A DNA stretch of 64,000 bases from Prochlorococcus sp. MIT 1307 (GCF_034092395.1 NZ_CP139301.1:1054001-1118000); one strand, 5' to 3'; positions 50,276-60,454 are shown, numbered from the stretch's first letter. Notes: generated by a model from the sequence alone, not told the origin. Made by a program: numbers and translations.

Positions 50276-50833
50276 ATGAACTCTGCGAGTGGACAATTGT
50301 CTTCAGCTAAAGCTGAACTTCCAACACAAGTTGCAGTTGTCATGGGGAGTGACTCTGATCTCGAGACACTAAAACCAGCCATTGAAGTCTTAACCCACTT
50401 TGGCCTAAACGCTGAAGTACGCATTCTGTCGGCACATAGAACGCCTCTAGAAATGATGAAATTTGCTCAAGAAGCAGAAAAAAATGGTCTAAAAGTAATC
50501 ATTGCAGGAGCTGGAGGTGCAGCACACTTACCTGGAATGATTGCATCCCTTACAACAATTCCAGTCATAGGTGTTCCAGTTAAAAGCCAATCTCTTTCTG
50601 GAGTGGACTCGATGTATTCAATCTTACAGATGCCAGGTGGAATTCCAGTAGCAACAGTAGCCATAGGGGGTGGTCTAAATGCAGGTCTTTTAGCTGCACA
50701 AATTTTGGGAACTTTTAACTCCAAAATCAATAAACAAGTGGCTCAATACAGACAATCAATGCATAATCAAGTAGTCTCAAAAGACAAAAAAATCCAAGCT
50801 TTAGGTGCAATAGAATATTTATCTCAAAAGTAA
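50276..50833 (+). CDS. purE: N5-carboxyaminoimidazole ribonucleotide mutase
   Basis: 185 residues with the class I PurE motifs: VVMGSDSDLETL, SAHRTPLEMMKFA (catalytic His), AGAGGAAHLPGMIA and GVPVKSQSLSGVDSMYSILQMPGGIPVATVAIG. It moves the carboxylate from N5 to C4 in purine synthesis. A short polar N-terminal extension is present. Convergent with cysC (17-base gap). Confidence 0.96.
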   Translation: MNSASGQLSSAKAELPTQVAVVMGSDSDLETLKPAIEVLTHFGLNAEVRILSAHRTPLEMMKFAQEAEKNGLKVIIAGAGGAAHLPGMIASLTTIPVIGVPVKSQSLSGVDSMYSILQMPGGIPVATVAIGGGLNAGLLAAQILGTFNSKINKQVAQYRQSMHNQVVSKDKKIQALGAIEYLSQK

Positions 50834-50850
50834 AAATAAAATGAAAAGTC

Positions 50851-51498
50851 CTAATTCTTGACTCTTACTCTATCAATTATCTTTAACCCCACCAATTTAC
50901 TAATAACAGTTTCAACACATCTCTCCAAATCCTGAATACCAGTATCAATTCTCAATTCTGGGGATTCTGGTTCTTCATATGGACTTGATATTCCTGTGAA
51001 ATCCTTAATCTCGCCTGCTCTTGCCTTTGCATAAAGACCTTTGGTATCTCTTTGTTCACAAGTTTTGAGATCTGCCGCACAAAAAATTTCTAAGAAGTCT
51101 CCATCATTCACTAAGGATCTAGCTTTGTCTCTATCTAAGCGAAATGGAGATACAAATGCAGTTAAAACAATAATGCCTGCATCAAGAAAAAGTTTGGACA
51201 CCTCTCCTATACGACGAATATTCTCCTCTCGATCAAGATTCGAAAATCCCAAGTCTTTACAGAGACCATGACGAATGTTGTCACCATCAAGGACATAAGT
51301 AGACACCCCCATCTCAAACAGAGCCATATTCACAGCATTTGCCAACGTACTTTTTCCAGAACCAGACAAACCGGTAAACCAAAGAATTGCACTGCTATGT
51401 CCTCTTTTTTGAGCAATTGCATCTCTATCTACAGATGCTTGGTGCCAAACAATGTTGGTGGCTTTTGGGGTTATTGCTCCTGCTAATGGTTCGACCAT
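50851..51498 (-). CDS. cysC: adenylylsulfate kinase
   Basis: 215 residues. P-loop GLSGSGKSTLAN near residue 45, then DGDNIRHGLCKDLGF, the APS-binding RRIGEVSKLFLDAG and FVSPFRLDRD. It phosphorylates APS to PAPS for sulfate assimilation or sulfation. No cysH or ATP sulfurylase is adjacent. ATG start; convergent with purE. Confidence 0.95.
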   Translation of the reverse strand: MVEPLAGAITPKATNIVWHQASVDRDAIAQKRGHSSAILWFTGLSGSGKSTLANAVNMALFEMGVSTYVLDGDNIRHGLCKDLGFSNLDREENIRRIGEVSKLFLDAGIIVLTAFVSPFRLDRDKARSLVNDGDFLEIFCAADLKTCEQRDTKGLYAKARAGEIKDFTGISSPYEEPESPELRIDTGIQDLERCVETVISKLVGLKIIDRVRVKN

Positions 51499-51562
51499 TT
51501 GTAAATGATTGCTTGTTTGTTAATCCCATTCTCCATCGCAATGAGAACAAAACTTTCTTAGG

Positions 51563-51883
51563 TTATCCACCAGATTTTTTGGGCCTATACCCCTCTTGCC
51601 TCAAAAGCTCTAAAGCATCTGAAACCTGGTCACCTTGTAGCTCAAGAGCATCTGCTTTTAAGGTCCCTCCAGTTCCACAACGGGTTTTCAACCTCTTTAA
51701 AAGAGACTTGGCTGCTATTGAATCGAGCTCAAGCCCACTAATTACAGTTACGGTCTTCCCACCTTTACCACCTCTTAATCTCTGAACTCGCACGTGACGT
51801 TCCGCTTTGTCTGCAATCGATTGAGATCTTTGCATTTTTGATGTTGAAGGATCATTAAATTCAAGCCAACTTCCTTTAGGCAT
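51563..51883 (-). CDS. SUI1/YciH-like translation initiation factor
   Basis: 106 residues: a basic N-terminal tail, then the SUI1 (eIF1-like) domain with RVQRLRGGKGGKTVTVISGLEL, LLKRLKTRCGTGGTLK and ELQGDQVSDALELLRQEGY. Bacterial YciH may affect initiation fidelity under stress; its cyanobacterial role is not settled. Start at ATG. Same strand as cysC but 64 bases away, and divergent from trpB. Confidence 0.92.
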   Translation of the reverse strand: MPKGSWLEFNDPSTSKMQRSQSIADKAERHVRVQRLRGGKGGKTVTVISGLELDSIAAKSLLKRLKTRCGTGGTLKADALELQGDQVSDALELLRQEGYRPKKSGG

Positions 51884-51925
51884 TGATCTAATTCTTAGGC
51901 TGGTATATATCTTCCCCTCATCACG

Positions 51926-53176
51926 GTGACAAGCACGCTTTCATCTCAACCAAAAGATGTGGATTTAACAGTCAATGCACGTCCAACCTCTCTAGGCCGT
52001 TTTGGTCGGTATGGAGGTCAATATGTACCAGAAACTCTTATGCCTGCTTTGAGTGAATTAGAGCAGGCTGCTACAAAGGCATGGAAAGATAAAGCATTCA
52101 CCAGAGAACTAAATCATCTGTTGCGCTCTTATGTAGGGCGCGCAACACCTCTATATGAAGCAACAAGGCTAACCAAGCATTACTGCCGCTCTGATGGTGG
52201 ACCAAGAATTTGGCTTAAGCGCGAAGACCTCAATCACACAGGTGCTCACAAAATCAATAACGCATTGGGCCAAGCCCTGCTTGCTTTAAGGATGGGGAAA
52301 AAGCGAATTATTGCTGAAACAGGCGCTGGACAACATGGAGTAGCCACAGCAACTGTATGTGCAAGATTTGGCCTTCAATGTGTTATCTACATGGGTGAAG
52401 AAGACATGAGAAGACAATCACTCAATGTATTCCGAATGAAACTTCTTGGAGCACAAGTAGAACCTGTAAGTGCAGGAACAGCAACCCTAAAAGATGCGAC
52501 AAGTGAAGCCATTCGTGATTGGGTTACTAACGTTGAAACAACTCACTACATTCTTGGCTCAGTCGCAGGCCCGCACCCTTATCCAATGCTGGTAAGAGAT
52601 TTTCATGCAGTCATAGGCCAAGAAACACGACAACAATGTTCTGATGCTTTTGGTGGATTGCCCGATGTACTTCTCGCATGTGTAGGAGGAGGCTCTAATG
52701 CAATGGGTCTTTTTCACCCATTCGTAGAAGAAACATCTGTGAGAATGATTGGAGTAGAAGCCGCAGGTGATGGTGTAGACACTGGTCGCCATGCAGCCAC
52801 TATCACTGAAGGGCGAATAGGAGTCCTACATGGAGCAATGAGCCTTCTACTCCAAGATGATGATGGACAAGTTAAAGAAGCACATTCCATAAGTGCTGGT
52901 CTTGACTACCCAGGAGTTGGCCCAGAACACAGTTATTTACGCGAAATTGGCCGAGCTGAATATGCAGCGGTCACTGATCAAGAAGCTTTAAATGCACTGA
53001 AACTAGTCAGTCAACTTGAAGGAATTATTCCTGCTCTTGAAACTGCCCATGCTTTTGCTTGGCTAGAAACACTATGCCCGACACTAAAGCCTGGTACAGA
53101 AATAGTCATCAATTGCTCTGGCCGAGGAGATAAGGATGTCAATACAGTTGCACAAAAACTTGGTACTGAGCTTTGA
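51926..53176 (+). CDS. trpB: tryptophan synthase beta chain
   Basis: 416 residues from a GTG start ([10 protein letters not shown]). The PLP lysine is in [13 protein letters not shown]; the stretches [31 protein letters not shown] and [12 protein letters not shown] are standard for TrpB1. It joins indole and serine. trpA is not adjacent. It ends five bases before the end of hrcA on the other strand. Confidence 0.97.
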   Translation: MTSTLSSQPKDVDLTVNARPTSLGRFGRYGGQYVPETLMPALSELEQAATKAWKDKAFTRELNHLLRSYVGRATPLYEATRLTKHYCRSDGGPRIWLKREDLNHTGAHKINNALGQALLALRMGKKRIIAETGAGQHGVATATVCARFGLQCVIYMGEEDMRRQSLNVFRMKLLGAQVEPVSAGTATLKDATSEAIRDWVTNVETTHYILGSVAGPHPYPMLVRDFHAVIGQETRQQCSDAFGGLPDVLLACVGGGSNAMGLFHPFVEETSVRMIGVEAAGDGVDTGRHAATITEGRIGVLHGAMSLLLQDDDGQVKEAHSISAGLDYPGVGPEHSYLREIGRAEYAAVTDQEALNALKLVSQLEGIIPALETAHAFAWLETLCPTLKPGTEIVINCSGRGDKDVNTVAQKLGTEL

Positions 53177-53181
53177 CACAA

Positions 53182-54180
53182 CTAACTCAAAACTCGAGCG
53201 AGGTGATCTGCGACACTTCGCACAGCGGCCATTGCTGTTGCATAAGCCATACGCATTGGGCCAACTAAAGCAACATGACCAACACCCTCATTAGAACTTT
53301 TATATGTCGCTTGAACCACGGCACAATCAACCAAAGCCTTATGAGGGTGTTCGGCCCCAATCCAAACACCATCCAAACGTGAGTCATCCATAGGTACAAC
53401 TGCGGCTGGGTGACTATCCATTAGTTCTAAAAGAGGTCGCAAACTATTGCTTTGGCTAAATTCAGGTTGAGCCACTAATCGAGACATTCCATGAAATAAC
53501 GCACCAGTCTCTACATTTGAGAGAGAGTACCTATGACTCTGAATTGCCTCTCTTACAATTGTTCCACTCATATGAAGCTGAGGAGGCAAAGCTGACCAAT
53601 CCAAGCTTCCCTTGTCTGATTGAGCCAGTTGCTTACGAATCCAAATTTCCATTGCTTCAAGCTCACCTATGGCCTCAAAAGGGAGACGAACATTCAAGTG
53701 AGTTGCATGATTAGAACTTTCTACAAGCATGACTAAAAGTCTTTCTCCGCTTTGCACCAAACGAACCTCCTCCAACATTTTTTGCTTTCGAACAGGTCTA
53801 GTAATCAAACTCATCAAACCTGTAAAATCAGTAAGACGTTTAGCCAATTGCCATAAGAGATCATCCAATGCAGCTAGTCGAAGACTCATATGCGTCAATT
53901 CACTTTCCAAATGTTGCACAGTCACTCCTGGAGGAGGTAAGAGCCAATTCACATAATGCCGATAGCCTTGTGGACTAGGAATCCTTCCTGCTGAAGGGTG
54001 AGGCTGTGTGAGTAATCCTTTGTTTTCAAGAGCCCCCATATCCGATCGAACTGTCGAAGAACTAGCTTTTAAACTGAAGCGACGTACCAGGGCTTTACTA
54101 CCAACAGGTTCCATTGTGTCCACGTAATGATGCACCGTGGCTCGAAGAACGTCTTGTTGTCTTACGGGGAGAGACTCCAA
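53182..54180 (-). CDS. hrcA: heat-inducible transcription repressor HrcA
   Basis: 332 residues from a TTG start; no ATG or GTG fits better. N-terminal winged helix (LPVRQQDVLRATVHHYVDTMEPVGS, SLKASSSTVRSDMGALENKGLL) followed by the dimerisation/GAF-like domain (VGHVALVGPMRMAY at the end). HrcA represses groEL-type operons via the CIRCE element. No CIRCE-like site is next to its own gene; instead there is a 9-bp inverted repeat (54207-54250). Downstream of the rhodanese gene, same strand. Confidence 0.94.
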   Translation of the reverse strand: MESLPVRQQDVLRATVHHYVDTMEPVGSKALVRRFSLKASSSTVRSDMGALENKGLLTQPHPSAGRIPSPQGYRHYVNWLLPPPGVTVQHLESELTHMSLRLAALDDLLWQLAKRLTDFTGLMSLITRPVRKQKMLEEVRLVQSGERLLVMLVESSNHATHLNVRLPFEAIGELEAMEIWIRKQLAQSDKGSLDWSALPPQLHMSGTIVREAIQSHRYSLSNVETGALFHGMSRLVAQPEFSQSNSLRPLLELMDSHPAAVVPMDDSRLDGVWIGAEHPHKALVDCAVVQATYKSSNEGVGHVALVGPMRMAYATAMAAVRSVADHLARVLS

Positions 54181-54206
54181 TGGATCGAAACAATAATTAG
54201 ATGGAA

Positions 54207-54250
54207 CGAAGACTTATCACCTCACTCCCAACACTATTAAGAAGTCTTCG
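54207..54250. promoter_or_regulatory. 9-bp inverted repeat between rhodanese gene and hrcA
   Basis: Arms CGAAGACTT (54207-54215) and AAGTCTTCG (54242-54250) are perfect complements separated by 26 bases. It is 27 bases before the hrcA start and nine bases beyond the rhodanese stop. It could end the upstream transcript or act as a regulatory site. The spacing is too long and the arms do not match CIRCE. Confidence 0.45.
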
Positions 54251-54258
54251 ATAACTAC

Positions 54259-54612
54259 TCAATAACGAGGAACATTGGGATCAACATTTACGCTCCAGGC
54301 ATCTATCCCCCCTTCAAGATTCCAAACTTCGTTTCCCCATCCTTGCTCTAACAGCCAAGTTGCAAAATTCCAACTACGCACACCTGAATGACATATCACC
54401 ACCACTGGTTGAGTTTTTCCTAGTCTCTCAGGTAATTCTTGAACCCATACAGACGCTTTACTTAAAGGCAAATGAATCACTTGAGAAGGGAAAGGAGCCA
54501 AAACTAATTCTTCATCCTCCCGAACATCTACCAACACCAAATTAGAAGCGTTTGTATTTAGCCAACTATGTAGCTTTTGAGGAGCAAGATTCTTGGGAAC
54601 GTGCTGAACCAT
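54259..54612 (-). CDS. rhodanese-domain sulfurtransferase-like protein
   Basis: 117 residues from the ATG at 54612 (MVQHVPKNLAPQKL); 19 extra codons upstream do not look conserved. A single rhodanese domain: VLVDVREDEELVLAPFP, HLPLS and the active Cys in VVICHSGVRSWNFATWLLEQGW, finishing NLEGGIDAWS. It may transfer sulfane sulfur or bind oxyanions. Upstream of hrcA on the same strand. Confidence 0.9.
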   Translation of the reverse strand: MVQHVPKNLAPQKLHSWLNTNASNLVLVDVREDEELVLAPFPSQVIHLPLSKASVWVQELPERLGKTQPVVVICHSGVRSWNFATWLLEQGWGNEVWNLEGGIDAWSVNVDPNVPRY

Positions 54613-54687
54613 TTGTCCATTGTCAGTCCAATAGGAATTCTGCTCGGTAATGGATAAAAATAGCCACAAGTGTCGTATCGCTAATCC

Positions 54688-56295
54688 ATGAAGGTTCGTC
54701 CCTTCCTACTTAGTTTGACGACTGCATTGGTGTTTCTGCAGTTCATAGTATTTGTCCCTGAGAGGGTTCTAGCCCTCTCAGGGACAAATCCAACTGAGAA
54801 TAATCAACTTGAACTGCCGAAAACAGCTAAATTTTTACCCCAAAATTCATCAGTATCTCTTCATTGGACAATAAAAGAAGAAAAGCTTCCTCAATACCTG
54901 CAATCAACTGAGCCTTTAGAGAAAAAGATAAGCGAAGCTCAAAAAATATCCAGAGAGTTAATAGAAAACTTATTTGCACTTGCAGGTCTAAATTTTTATT
55001 CTGATCTTTCAGAATGGATAGGGCCTGAAATCAGCTTTGCTTTTTTTGAAGCAAATGAAGATCATCAAGATTTTGACTGGGTAATGGCCATATCAAGTAG
55101 AAATGTTAGTGAGAGTAAGAACTTTCTACAGAGTTTTTGGCAAAAACAACGCTTAGACGGAATAGATTTAAATCTAAGTGAGTATAGGGGAGTTACTTTA
55201 ATTAGCGGTAATCAGACTTCAACTGTCAATAGCTACCAACCTGTATCTACAGCTTTAGTAAGTGATAACCTAATTGTCATCGCTTCAAAGAAATCAAGGC
55301 TAGAAGACTCTCTAAGTATTTCCCAATTACCCGGTCTAAATCAATTAGGCAATCAAACTCTAAAACAATCAATTAATCATCTTAATAATGGATTAGGCAT
55401 ACTAACAATTTCCCCAAAATCATTATATTCCTTATTCTCACTACCATTAAAAATAAGTGAGCGTGATGACTTTAATGGTTTTGTAGCGTCCTTTCAGGCT
55501 AATGAATCCTATATTGATATTAATGGATTTTTAGAATTTAAAAACCCTATTAAAAAACAAACACCTCAAAACAATGAGAACATCTCAACTCATAAAATCG
55601 CGGGGACATCAGAAGAAGTAGTCGCATTTTTTAATTCACCTTTAGATTTACTTAGCAAGTCAAGCAATGATCCTCTAAGTCAATTGATAGGTCCAATATT
55701 AGTAGCCAAGCTTCAATCTTTAGAAGGGGTTACAGCTAAAGCTATTATTACTTTTAATGAGGGCCCATTAATTTGGCTAAAAGAAGCCAAGGGTTGGGTC
55801 ATAGGGACCAAAAAAGGAAGTCCACCTATATCTCTTATTGATAAGCTACTCACGAAAGAGAATTATAAGAGGTCAGAGCTATTAATCAATAATAAAATCT
55901 TTCAAGTATGGTCAAAACTGGTCACCGAGCATGTCCAAGATGGTGACAAATTAAAAACTAAAATTGGCGCAATTTTATTGCAAGATTCTGATATTAATTG
56001 GTGGGGGGAGAACCTTTTTGCACTTCAGCAAAAAGAACAAACTGAATCAAGACTAAAGCAAGAAGAATCGGGAGAATTTCATCCAGAAGGCATGAATATG
56101 TCTGCAATGCAAATATCCTTAAATGCAATACAAGCGCAAGAACAACTAAATCAGTGGTATCCTTGGCAGCTTCTAAAAGTAATAGGAAGTGCTTCGATAA
56201 CTCCAAACATCCAGGGAATGGAAATTTCTATCAATACAGATTCGGAAAGAAATCCTAACAGCATCAATCTTAACACAAAGTTGGATATTAGTTAA
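54688..56295 (+). CDS. DUF3352-like exported protein, unknown function
   Basis: 535 residues. The N-terminus is a signal peptide or anchor (MKVRPFLLSLTTALVFLQFI, hydrophobic 6-27). After it comes LPKTAKFLPQNSSVSLHW, which resembles the DUF3352 proteins of cyanobacteria. The mature part is rich in Asn, Ser and Leu, without Cys; a probable periplasmic or lumen protein. The function is unknown. The first 35 codons contain a perfect 17-bp hairpin (54750-54789). Divergent from the rhodanese gene. ATG start. Confidence 0.8.
   Translation: MKVRPFLLSLTTALVFLQFIVFVPERVLALSGTNPTENNQLELPKTAKFLPQNSSVSLHWTIKEEKLPQYLQSTEPLEKKISEAQKISRELIENLFALAGLNFYSDLSEWIGPEISFAFFEANEDHQDFDWVMAISSRNVSESKNFLQSFWQKQRLDGIDLNLSEYRGVTLISGNQTSTVNSYQPVSTALVSDNLIVIASKKSRLEDSLSISQLPGLNQLGNQTLKQSINHLNNGLGILTISPKSLYSLFSLPLKISERDDFNGFVASFQANESYIDINGFLEFKNPIKKQTPQNNENISTHKIAGTSEEVVAFFNSPLDLLSKSSNDPLSQLIGPILVAKLQSLEGVTAKAIITFNEGPLIWLKEAKGWVIGTKKGSPPISLIDKLLTKENYKRSELLINNKIFQVWSKLVTEHVQDGDKLKTKIGAILLQDSDINWWGENLFALQQKEQTESRLKQEESGEFHPEGMNMSAMQISLNAIQAQEQLNQWYPWQLLKVIGSASITPNIQGMEISINTDSERNPNSINLNTKLDIS
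54750..54789. repeat. perfect 17-bp inverted repeat in the DUF3352 signal-peptide region
   Basis: Arms ATTTGTCCCTGAGAGGG (54750-54766) and CCCTCTCAGGGACAAAT (54773-54789) match exactly with a six-base loop (TTCTAG). The stem is unusually strong for this AT-rich genome. It lies in frame within codons about 21-34 and encodes the end of the signal peptide. No T-run follows on either strand, so it is not a standard terminator. Possible roles: attenuator, RNA stability element, protein-binding site or a palindromic repeat insertion. Confidence 0.9.
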
Positions 56296-56713
56296 TATTT
56301 ATGCTTGCACTAAGGTGAAATCCATTGAGCAGTTTTTATCTTTAGCTTTATATATAAACATCAGTTGGACTAGCTCCTTGAGAGAAGAACAAAAATCACT
56401 TTCATAATTAATATTTACTGAGCCAATGAAAATTCCTAAATTTCGCCCTTTTAAAAAAATGTGAAAGCTTTCCTTATTAAAGAGATTTAAATAATTTCTC
56501 TTATTTCAGTTCCTTTCAACTCATATGGTTTATTTCGGCACTTCTCCACTTCAAGTCAAGAGAGGTGGCTTCTATACCTAGTGATGGTTGCATCCATCTA
56601 AAATGAAAAAATAATTCTCAGACCTTCTTGAGCCATGCCTATAACAGCACTTATAGAACCAGTCTTCATTTAGCTCACATAATTTTCTTCATTGGCCCAT
56701 TATCTCTAAAGAT
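56296..56713 (+). other. 418-base spacer before gltA
   Basis: AT-rich spacer after DUF3352. It has a weak inverted repeat, AAGAGA (56480-56485) with TCTCTT (56497-56502), and a small GATGG/CCATC stem near 56583-56598. I saw no tRNA, rnpB, 6S or other known RNA, and no open frame that looks coding. It presumably has the gltA promoter, but no box could be assigned. A small RNA is possible given the length. Confidence 0.4.
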
Positions 56714-57907
56714 ATGCTTGCGGAGCAAAAAACAATAGATCAGCATCTCGACCCCATAACGATCGGATTGCGTCCAGGACTGGAAGGCGTACCAGTCACC
56801 CAGTCTGCAATTTGTGATATTGATGGCATCAAAGGAGAACTTAAATATCGCGGCTACCCTATTGCTGATCTTGCAGCTCAAAGCAGTTTTCTAGAAACTA
56901 CTTATTTACTGATTTGGGGAAATTTACCAAGTCCACAACAATTAAGGGATTTTGAACGAGAAGTTCAAATGCACAGGCGGGTGAGCTTTAGGGTCAGAGA
57001 CATGATGAAATGCTTCCCGGCTTCAGGACATCCTATGGATGCCCTGCAATCCTGCGCGGCATCACTTGGCCTGTTTTATTCCCGAAGAGCAATAGACAAC
57101 CCTCAATATGTCTATGACGCTGTGGTGAGGCTGATTGCCAAAATCCCAACTATGGTTGCAGCCTTTCAATTAATTCGAAAAGGGCAAGATCCAATTCAAC
57201 CTCGTGATGATCTTGCTTATTCGGCAAATTTCTTGTACATGCTCACAGAGCGCGAGCCAGACCCTCTTTCAGCAAGGATCTTTGATAGGTGTCTAATTCT
57301 GCATGCAGAACATAGTCTCAACGCCAGTACCTTTAGTGCACGAGTTACTGCAAGCACGCTGACTGACCCTTATGCCGTAGTCGCCTCTGCAGTAGGCACT
57401 CTCGCTGGCCCTCTTCATGGTGGTGCAAATGAAGATGTAATTAAAATGCTGGAAGATATTAGGCTCCCAGAAAATTCTTCCTCATATCTAGACAAAGCAA
57501 TTGCACATAAACAAAAAATCATGGGTTTTGGCCATCGTGAATACAAAGTAAAAGATCCGCGCGCCTCAATTCTTCAAGGACTTGCAGAAGAACTCTTCGC
57601 ACGATTTGGCAAGGATGAAATGTATGACGTTGCAAGAGCTCTCGAAAAAGAAGCTTCGAACCGTCTAGGTGCAAAAGGTATATATCCAAATGTTGACTTT
57701 TATTCTGGACTGGTTTATCGAAAACTTGGTATTCCTAGAGATCTTTTCACACCAGTATTTGCTATATCTCGAGTTGCTGGCTGGTTGGCTCATTGGCGTG
57801 AACAACTAGGTGCCAATCGAATTTTCAGGCCATCACAAATTTATACAGGTGTAAAAACAAGAAAATGGAAGCCGGCTGAAGAACGTTCTACTCCCGAAAA
57901 CTCCTAA
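56714..57907 (+). CDS. gltA: citrate synthase
   Basis: 397 residues, type I-like citrate synthase of the shorter (dimeric) type. Catalytic residues: His in LHAEHSLNASTF, His in MGFGHREYKVKDPR and Asp in NVDFYSGLVYRKLGIP. It condenses oxaloacetate with acetyl-CoA, leading to 2-oxoglutarate for nitrogen assimilation in this incomplete-TCA lineage. A 2-methylcitrate synthase is possible from sequence alone, but without prp genes citrate synthase is preferred. ndhA follows after 18 bases. Confidence 0.95.
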   Translation: MLAEQKTIDQHLDPITIGLRPGLEGVPVTQSAICDIDGIKGELKYRGYPIADLAAQSSFLETTYLLIWGNLPSPQQLRDFEREVQMHRRVSFRVRDMMKCFPASGHPMDALQSCAASLGLFYSRRAIDNPQYVYDAVVRLIAKIPTMVAAFQLIRKGQDPIQPRDDLAYSANFLYMLTEREPDPLSARIFDRCLILHAEHSLNASTFSARVTASTLTDPYAVVASAVGTLAGPLHGGANEDVIKMLEDIRLPENSSSYLDKAIAHKQKIMGFGHREYKVKDPRASILQGLAEELFARFGKDEMYDVARALEKEASNRLGAKGIYPNVDFYSGLVYRKLGIPRDLFTPVFAISRVAGWLAHWREQLGANRIFRPSQIYTGVKTRKWKPAEERSTPENS

Positions 57908-57925
57908 TTTGAATACATCTCATCC

Positions 57926-59086
57926 ATGCCAATGGTGACATCTACTGGCGCAGCATCCCAGGCCCTAACAACACCAGGGATCGATCTTGAATTGAGCTTC
58001 AATCAAGCTATGGAGGGTCTAGGCCTCTCCCATCAAGTCGCTCATTTACTTTGGTTACCGCTACCAATGCTGCTCGTTCTCGTGGCAGCTGTTGTTGGAG
58101 TGCTAGTAACTGTGTGGCTTGAACGGAAGATCTCTGCTGCTGCGCAACAGCGAGTGGGACCTGAATATGCAGGGGCCCTAGGAATACTTCAACCAATGGC
58201 AGATGGACTCAAACTACTGGTTAAAGAAGATGTAATCCCTAAACGAGCTGATGGACTGCTATTCACCCTTGGTCCCGTGCTGGTTTTGGTGCCAGTAATC
58301 CTGTCCTGGCTCATAGTTCCATTTGGCCAAAATCTTGTAATTAGCAATGTAGGGATAGGCATCTTCCTATGGATAGCCCTAAGCAGTATTCAACCGATTG
58401 GCTTACTAATGAGTGGTTATGCGTCAAACAACAAATACTCACTTTTAGGCGGACTTAGAGCTGCTGCTCAATCTATAAGTTATGAAATTCCTCTTGCTCT
58501 AGCAGTACTAGCGATTGTGATGATGAGCAATTCTCTAAGCACAGTTGACATTGTTGGGCAACAAAATAGTGCAGGCTTTTTGAGTTGGAACATATGGAGA
58601 CAACCTGTAGGTTTTTTAATCTTCTGGATCTGTGCCCTTGCCGAATGTGAGCGCCTACCTTTCGATCTTCCTGAAGCAGAAGAAGAATTAGTTGCTGGAT
58701 ATCAAACCGAATACGCAGGAATGAAGTTCGCCTTGTTTTATCTAGGCAGTTATATCAATCTTGTTCTTTCATCATTACTTGTATGTGTTCTGTATTTAGG
58801 CGGCTGGGGCTTCCCTATCCCTATTGAATGGCTAGCTAACTGGTTAGGTCAGTCTGCAGATGCACCTTTCATCCAAATCATTACTGGATCAGTAGGCATT
58901 GTAATGACTGTAATGAAAACCTACCTGTTAGTTTTCCTGGCAATATTGCTCCGTTGGACTACCCCCAGAGTGCGAATTGATCAACTTCTTGATCTTGGGT
59001 GGAAGTTTCTACTGCCAATTTCCTTAGCTAACCTCCTGATCACAGCATCCCTCAAACTCGCATTTCCTTTGGCTTTTGGCGGCTGA
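57926..59086 (+). CDS. ndhA: NDH-1 subunit A
   Basis: 386 residues with about eight membrane helices. The conserved first-loop region [35 protein letters not shown] and the acidic stretch [24 protein letters not shown] of the NuoH/NdhA quinone-chamber family are present. It ties the membrane arm to the ferredoxin-side arm. First of the ndhA-I-G-E run, 18 bases after gltA. Confidence 0.97.
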   Translation: MPMVTSTGAASQALTTPGIDLELSFNQAMEGLGLSHQVAHLLWLPLPMLLVLVAAVVGVLVTVWLERKISAAAQQRVGPEYAGALGILQPMADGLKLLVKEDVIPKRADGLLFTLGPVLVLVPVILSWLIVPFGQNLVISNVGIGIFLWIALSSIQPIGLLMSGYASNNKYSLLGGLRAAAQSISYEIPLALAVLAIVMMSNSLSTVDIVGQQNSAGFLSWNIWRQPVGFLIFWICALAECERLPFDLPEAEEELVAGYQTEYAGMKFALFYLGSYINLVLSSLLVCVLYLGGWGFPIPIEWLANWLGQSADAPFIQIITGSVGIVMTVMKTYLLVFLAILLRWTTPRVRIDQLLDLGWKFLLPISLANLLITASLKLAFPLAFGG

Positions 59087-59204
59087 CTAGACGACAATCC
59101 CCAAGACTAGAATTCTAAAAACATGAGTAATTCTACTTATAACGTTGAAAAGGCTTGTAAGATTTATCACGTACAGGCTTTTCACTCATGGAAGTTCTGA
59201 GCGA

Positions 59205-59849
59205 ATGATGAGTTTCCTCAAAAAAGTTTCTGATTACACCAAGGATGCGTTTGGTGCGGCTAACTACCTTATCCAAGGACTAGCCGTTACTTTCGACCAC
59301 ATGCGCCGGCGCCCGATAACGGTTCAGTATCCATATGAAAAATTAATTCCTTCTGAACGCTACCGAGGCAGGATTCATTATGAATTCGACAAGTGCATAG
59401 CTTGTGAAGTCTGTGTCAGGGTATGCCCAATCAATCTTCCAGTAGTTGATTGGGTAATGAATAAAGAAACTAAGAAGAAAGAACTTCGTAACTATTCAAT
59501 AGATTTTGGTGTGTGCATATTTTGTGGGAATTGCGTTGAATATTGCCCTACTAATTGTCTTTCTATGACAGAGGAATATGAACTTTCAGCATTTGATAGA
59601 CATAGCCTTAACTATGACAATGTTGCTCTGGGTCGACTACCAACCAGTGTTACCACAGACCCTTCAGTCAAAGCTTTACGTGAACTACCCTATCTGCCTT
59701 CAGGAGTAATGGATCCACATGAGCTTCCCGAAGATCAACCAAGAGCAGGACAATTACCTGAAGAAATTTTTGAATCTATGAACAAAAATCCCCCTCAAAA
59801 AAATTTAAAAGAGTCCAACAAAATTGCAAATCAACTAGAAAAGAATTAA
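59205..59849 (+). CDS. ndhI: NDH-1 subunit I (two 4Fe-4S clusters)
   Basis: 214 residues from the ATG at 59205 ([11 protein letters not shown]); a longer frame from 59145 is less likely. Two ferredoxin-type motifs, [12 protein letters not shown] and [12 protein letters not shown], bind the two [4Fe-4S] clusters that pass electrons from ferredoxin to quinone. The C-terminal tail is long and charged. Between ndhA and ndhG. Confidence 0.96.
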   Translation: MMSFLKKVSDYTKDAFGAANYLIQGLAVTFDHMRRRPITVQYPYEKLIPSERYRGRIHYEFDKCIACEVCVRVCPINLPVVDWVMNKETKKKELRNYSIDFGVCIFCGNCVEYCPTNCLSMTEEYELSAFDRHSLNYDNVALGRLPTSVTTDPSVKALRELPYLPSGVMDPHELPEDQPRAGQLPEEIFESMNKNPPQKNLKESNKIANQLEKN

Positions 59850-59851
59850 CA

Positions 59852-60454
59852 ATGAATATTGCTACTTCCACTGAGTTAATTTGTTTTTTAATCCTTGCTG
59901 CAGTGGTAGTAATTGGCAGTCTAGGTGTAATTCTACTAACAAACATTGTTTACTCAGCATTCTTGCTAGGAGGAGTATTTATGGCTGTTGCTGGGCTATA
60001 CCTTCTATTAAATGCCAGTTTTGTAGCAGCAGCTCAAGTACTCGTTTACGTCGGTGCCGTCAATGTACTAATTCTTTTCGCAATCATGCTGGTCAACAAA
60101 AAAGAAGACCTTAAACCAATAAAGAATTTACAAGTTAGACGAATACTTTCTGGAGCAGTATGCATAGGACTATTAGCACTACTTGTCCGAGTTGATTTAA
60201 CTACTCCTTGGGCTCTGCCTGGTCCACCCGCAATAGGAGAACAAGCAACTGTGCGAATTGGCGAGCATCTTTTTACAGATTATCTTTTACCATTCGAGCT
60301 TGCCTCAGTCTTACTACTAATGGCCATGATTGGAGCAATAGTTTTAGCACGAAGAGATGTTCTCGTTAGTGACGTAGGCACAGGAAATTCGGTAGACCAG
60401 AATCTCATAGAAAAAGCTGGAAGTCCTCTTCTGATTGATAAATCCTCACCATAA
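59852..60454 (+). CDS. ndhG: NDH-1 subunit G
   Basis: 200 residues with five membrane helices, the NuoJ/NdhG type (VFMAVAGLYLLLNASFVAAAQ and YVGAVNVLILFAIMLV). Starts two bases after the ndhI stop, so translation is coupled. It is part of the proton-pumping membrane arm. Confidence 0.96.
   Translation: MNIATSTELICFLILAAVVVIGSLGVILLTNIVYSAFLLGGVFMAVAGLYLLLNASFVAAAQVLVYVGAVNVLILFAIMLVNKKEDLKPIKNLQVRRILSGAVCIGLLALLVRVDLTTPWALPGPPAIGEQATVRIGEHLFTDYLLPFELASVLLLMAMIGAIVLARRDVLVSDVGTGNSVDQNLIEKAGSPLLIDKSSP

Noticed and set aside
54181-54258. CIRCE element before hrcA
   Set aside because: No TTAGCACTC or GAGTGCTAA half-site is present on either strand.
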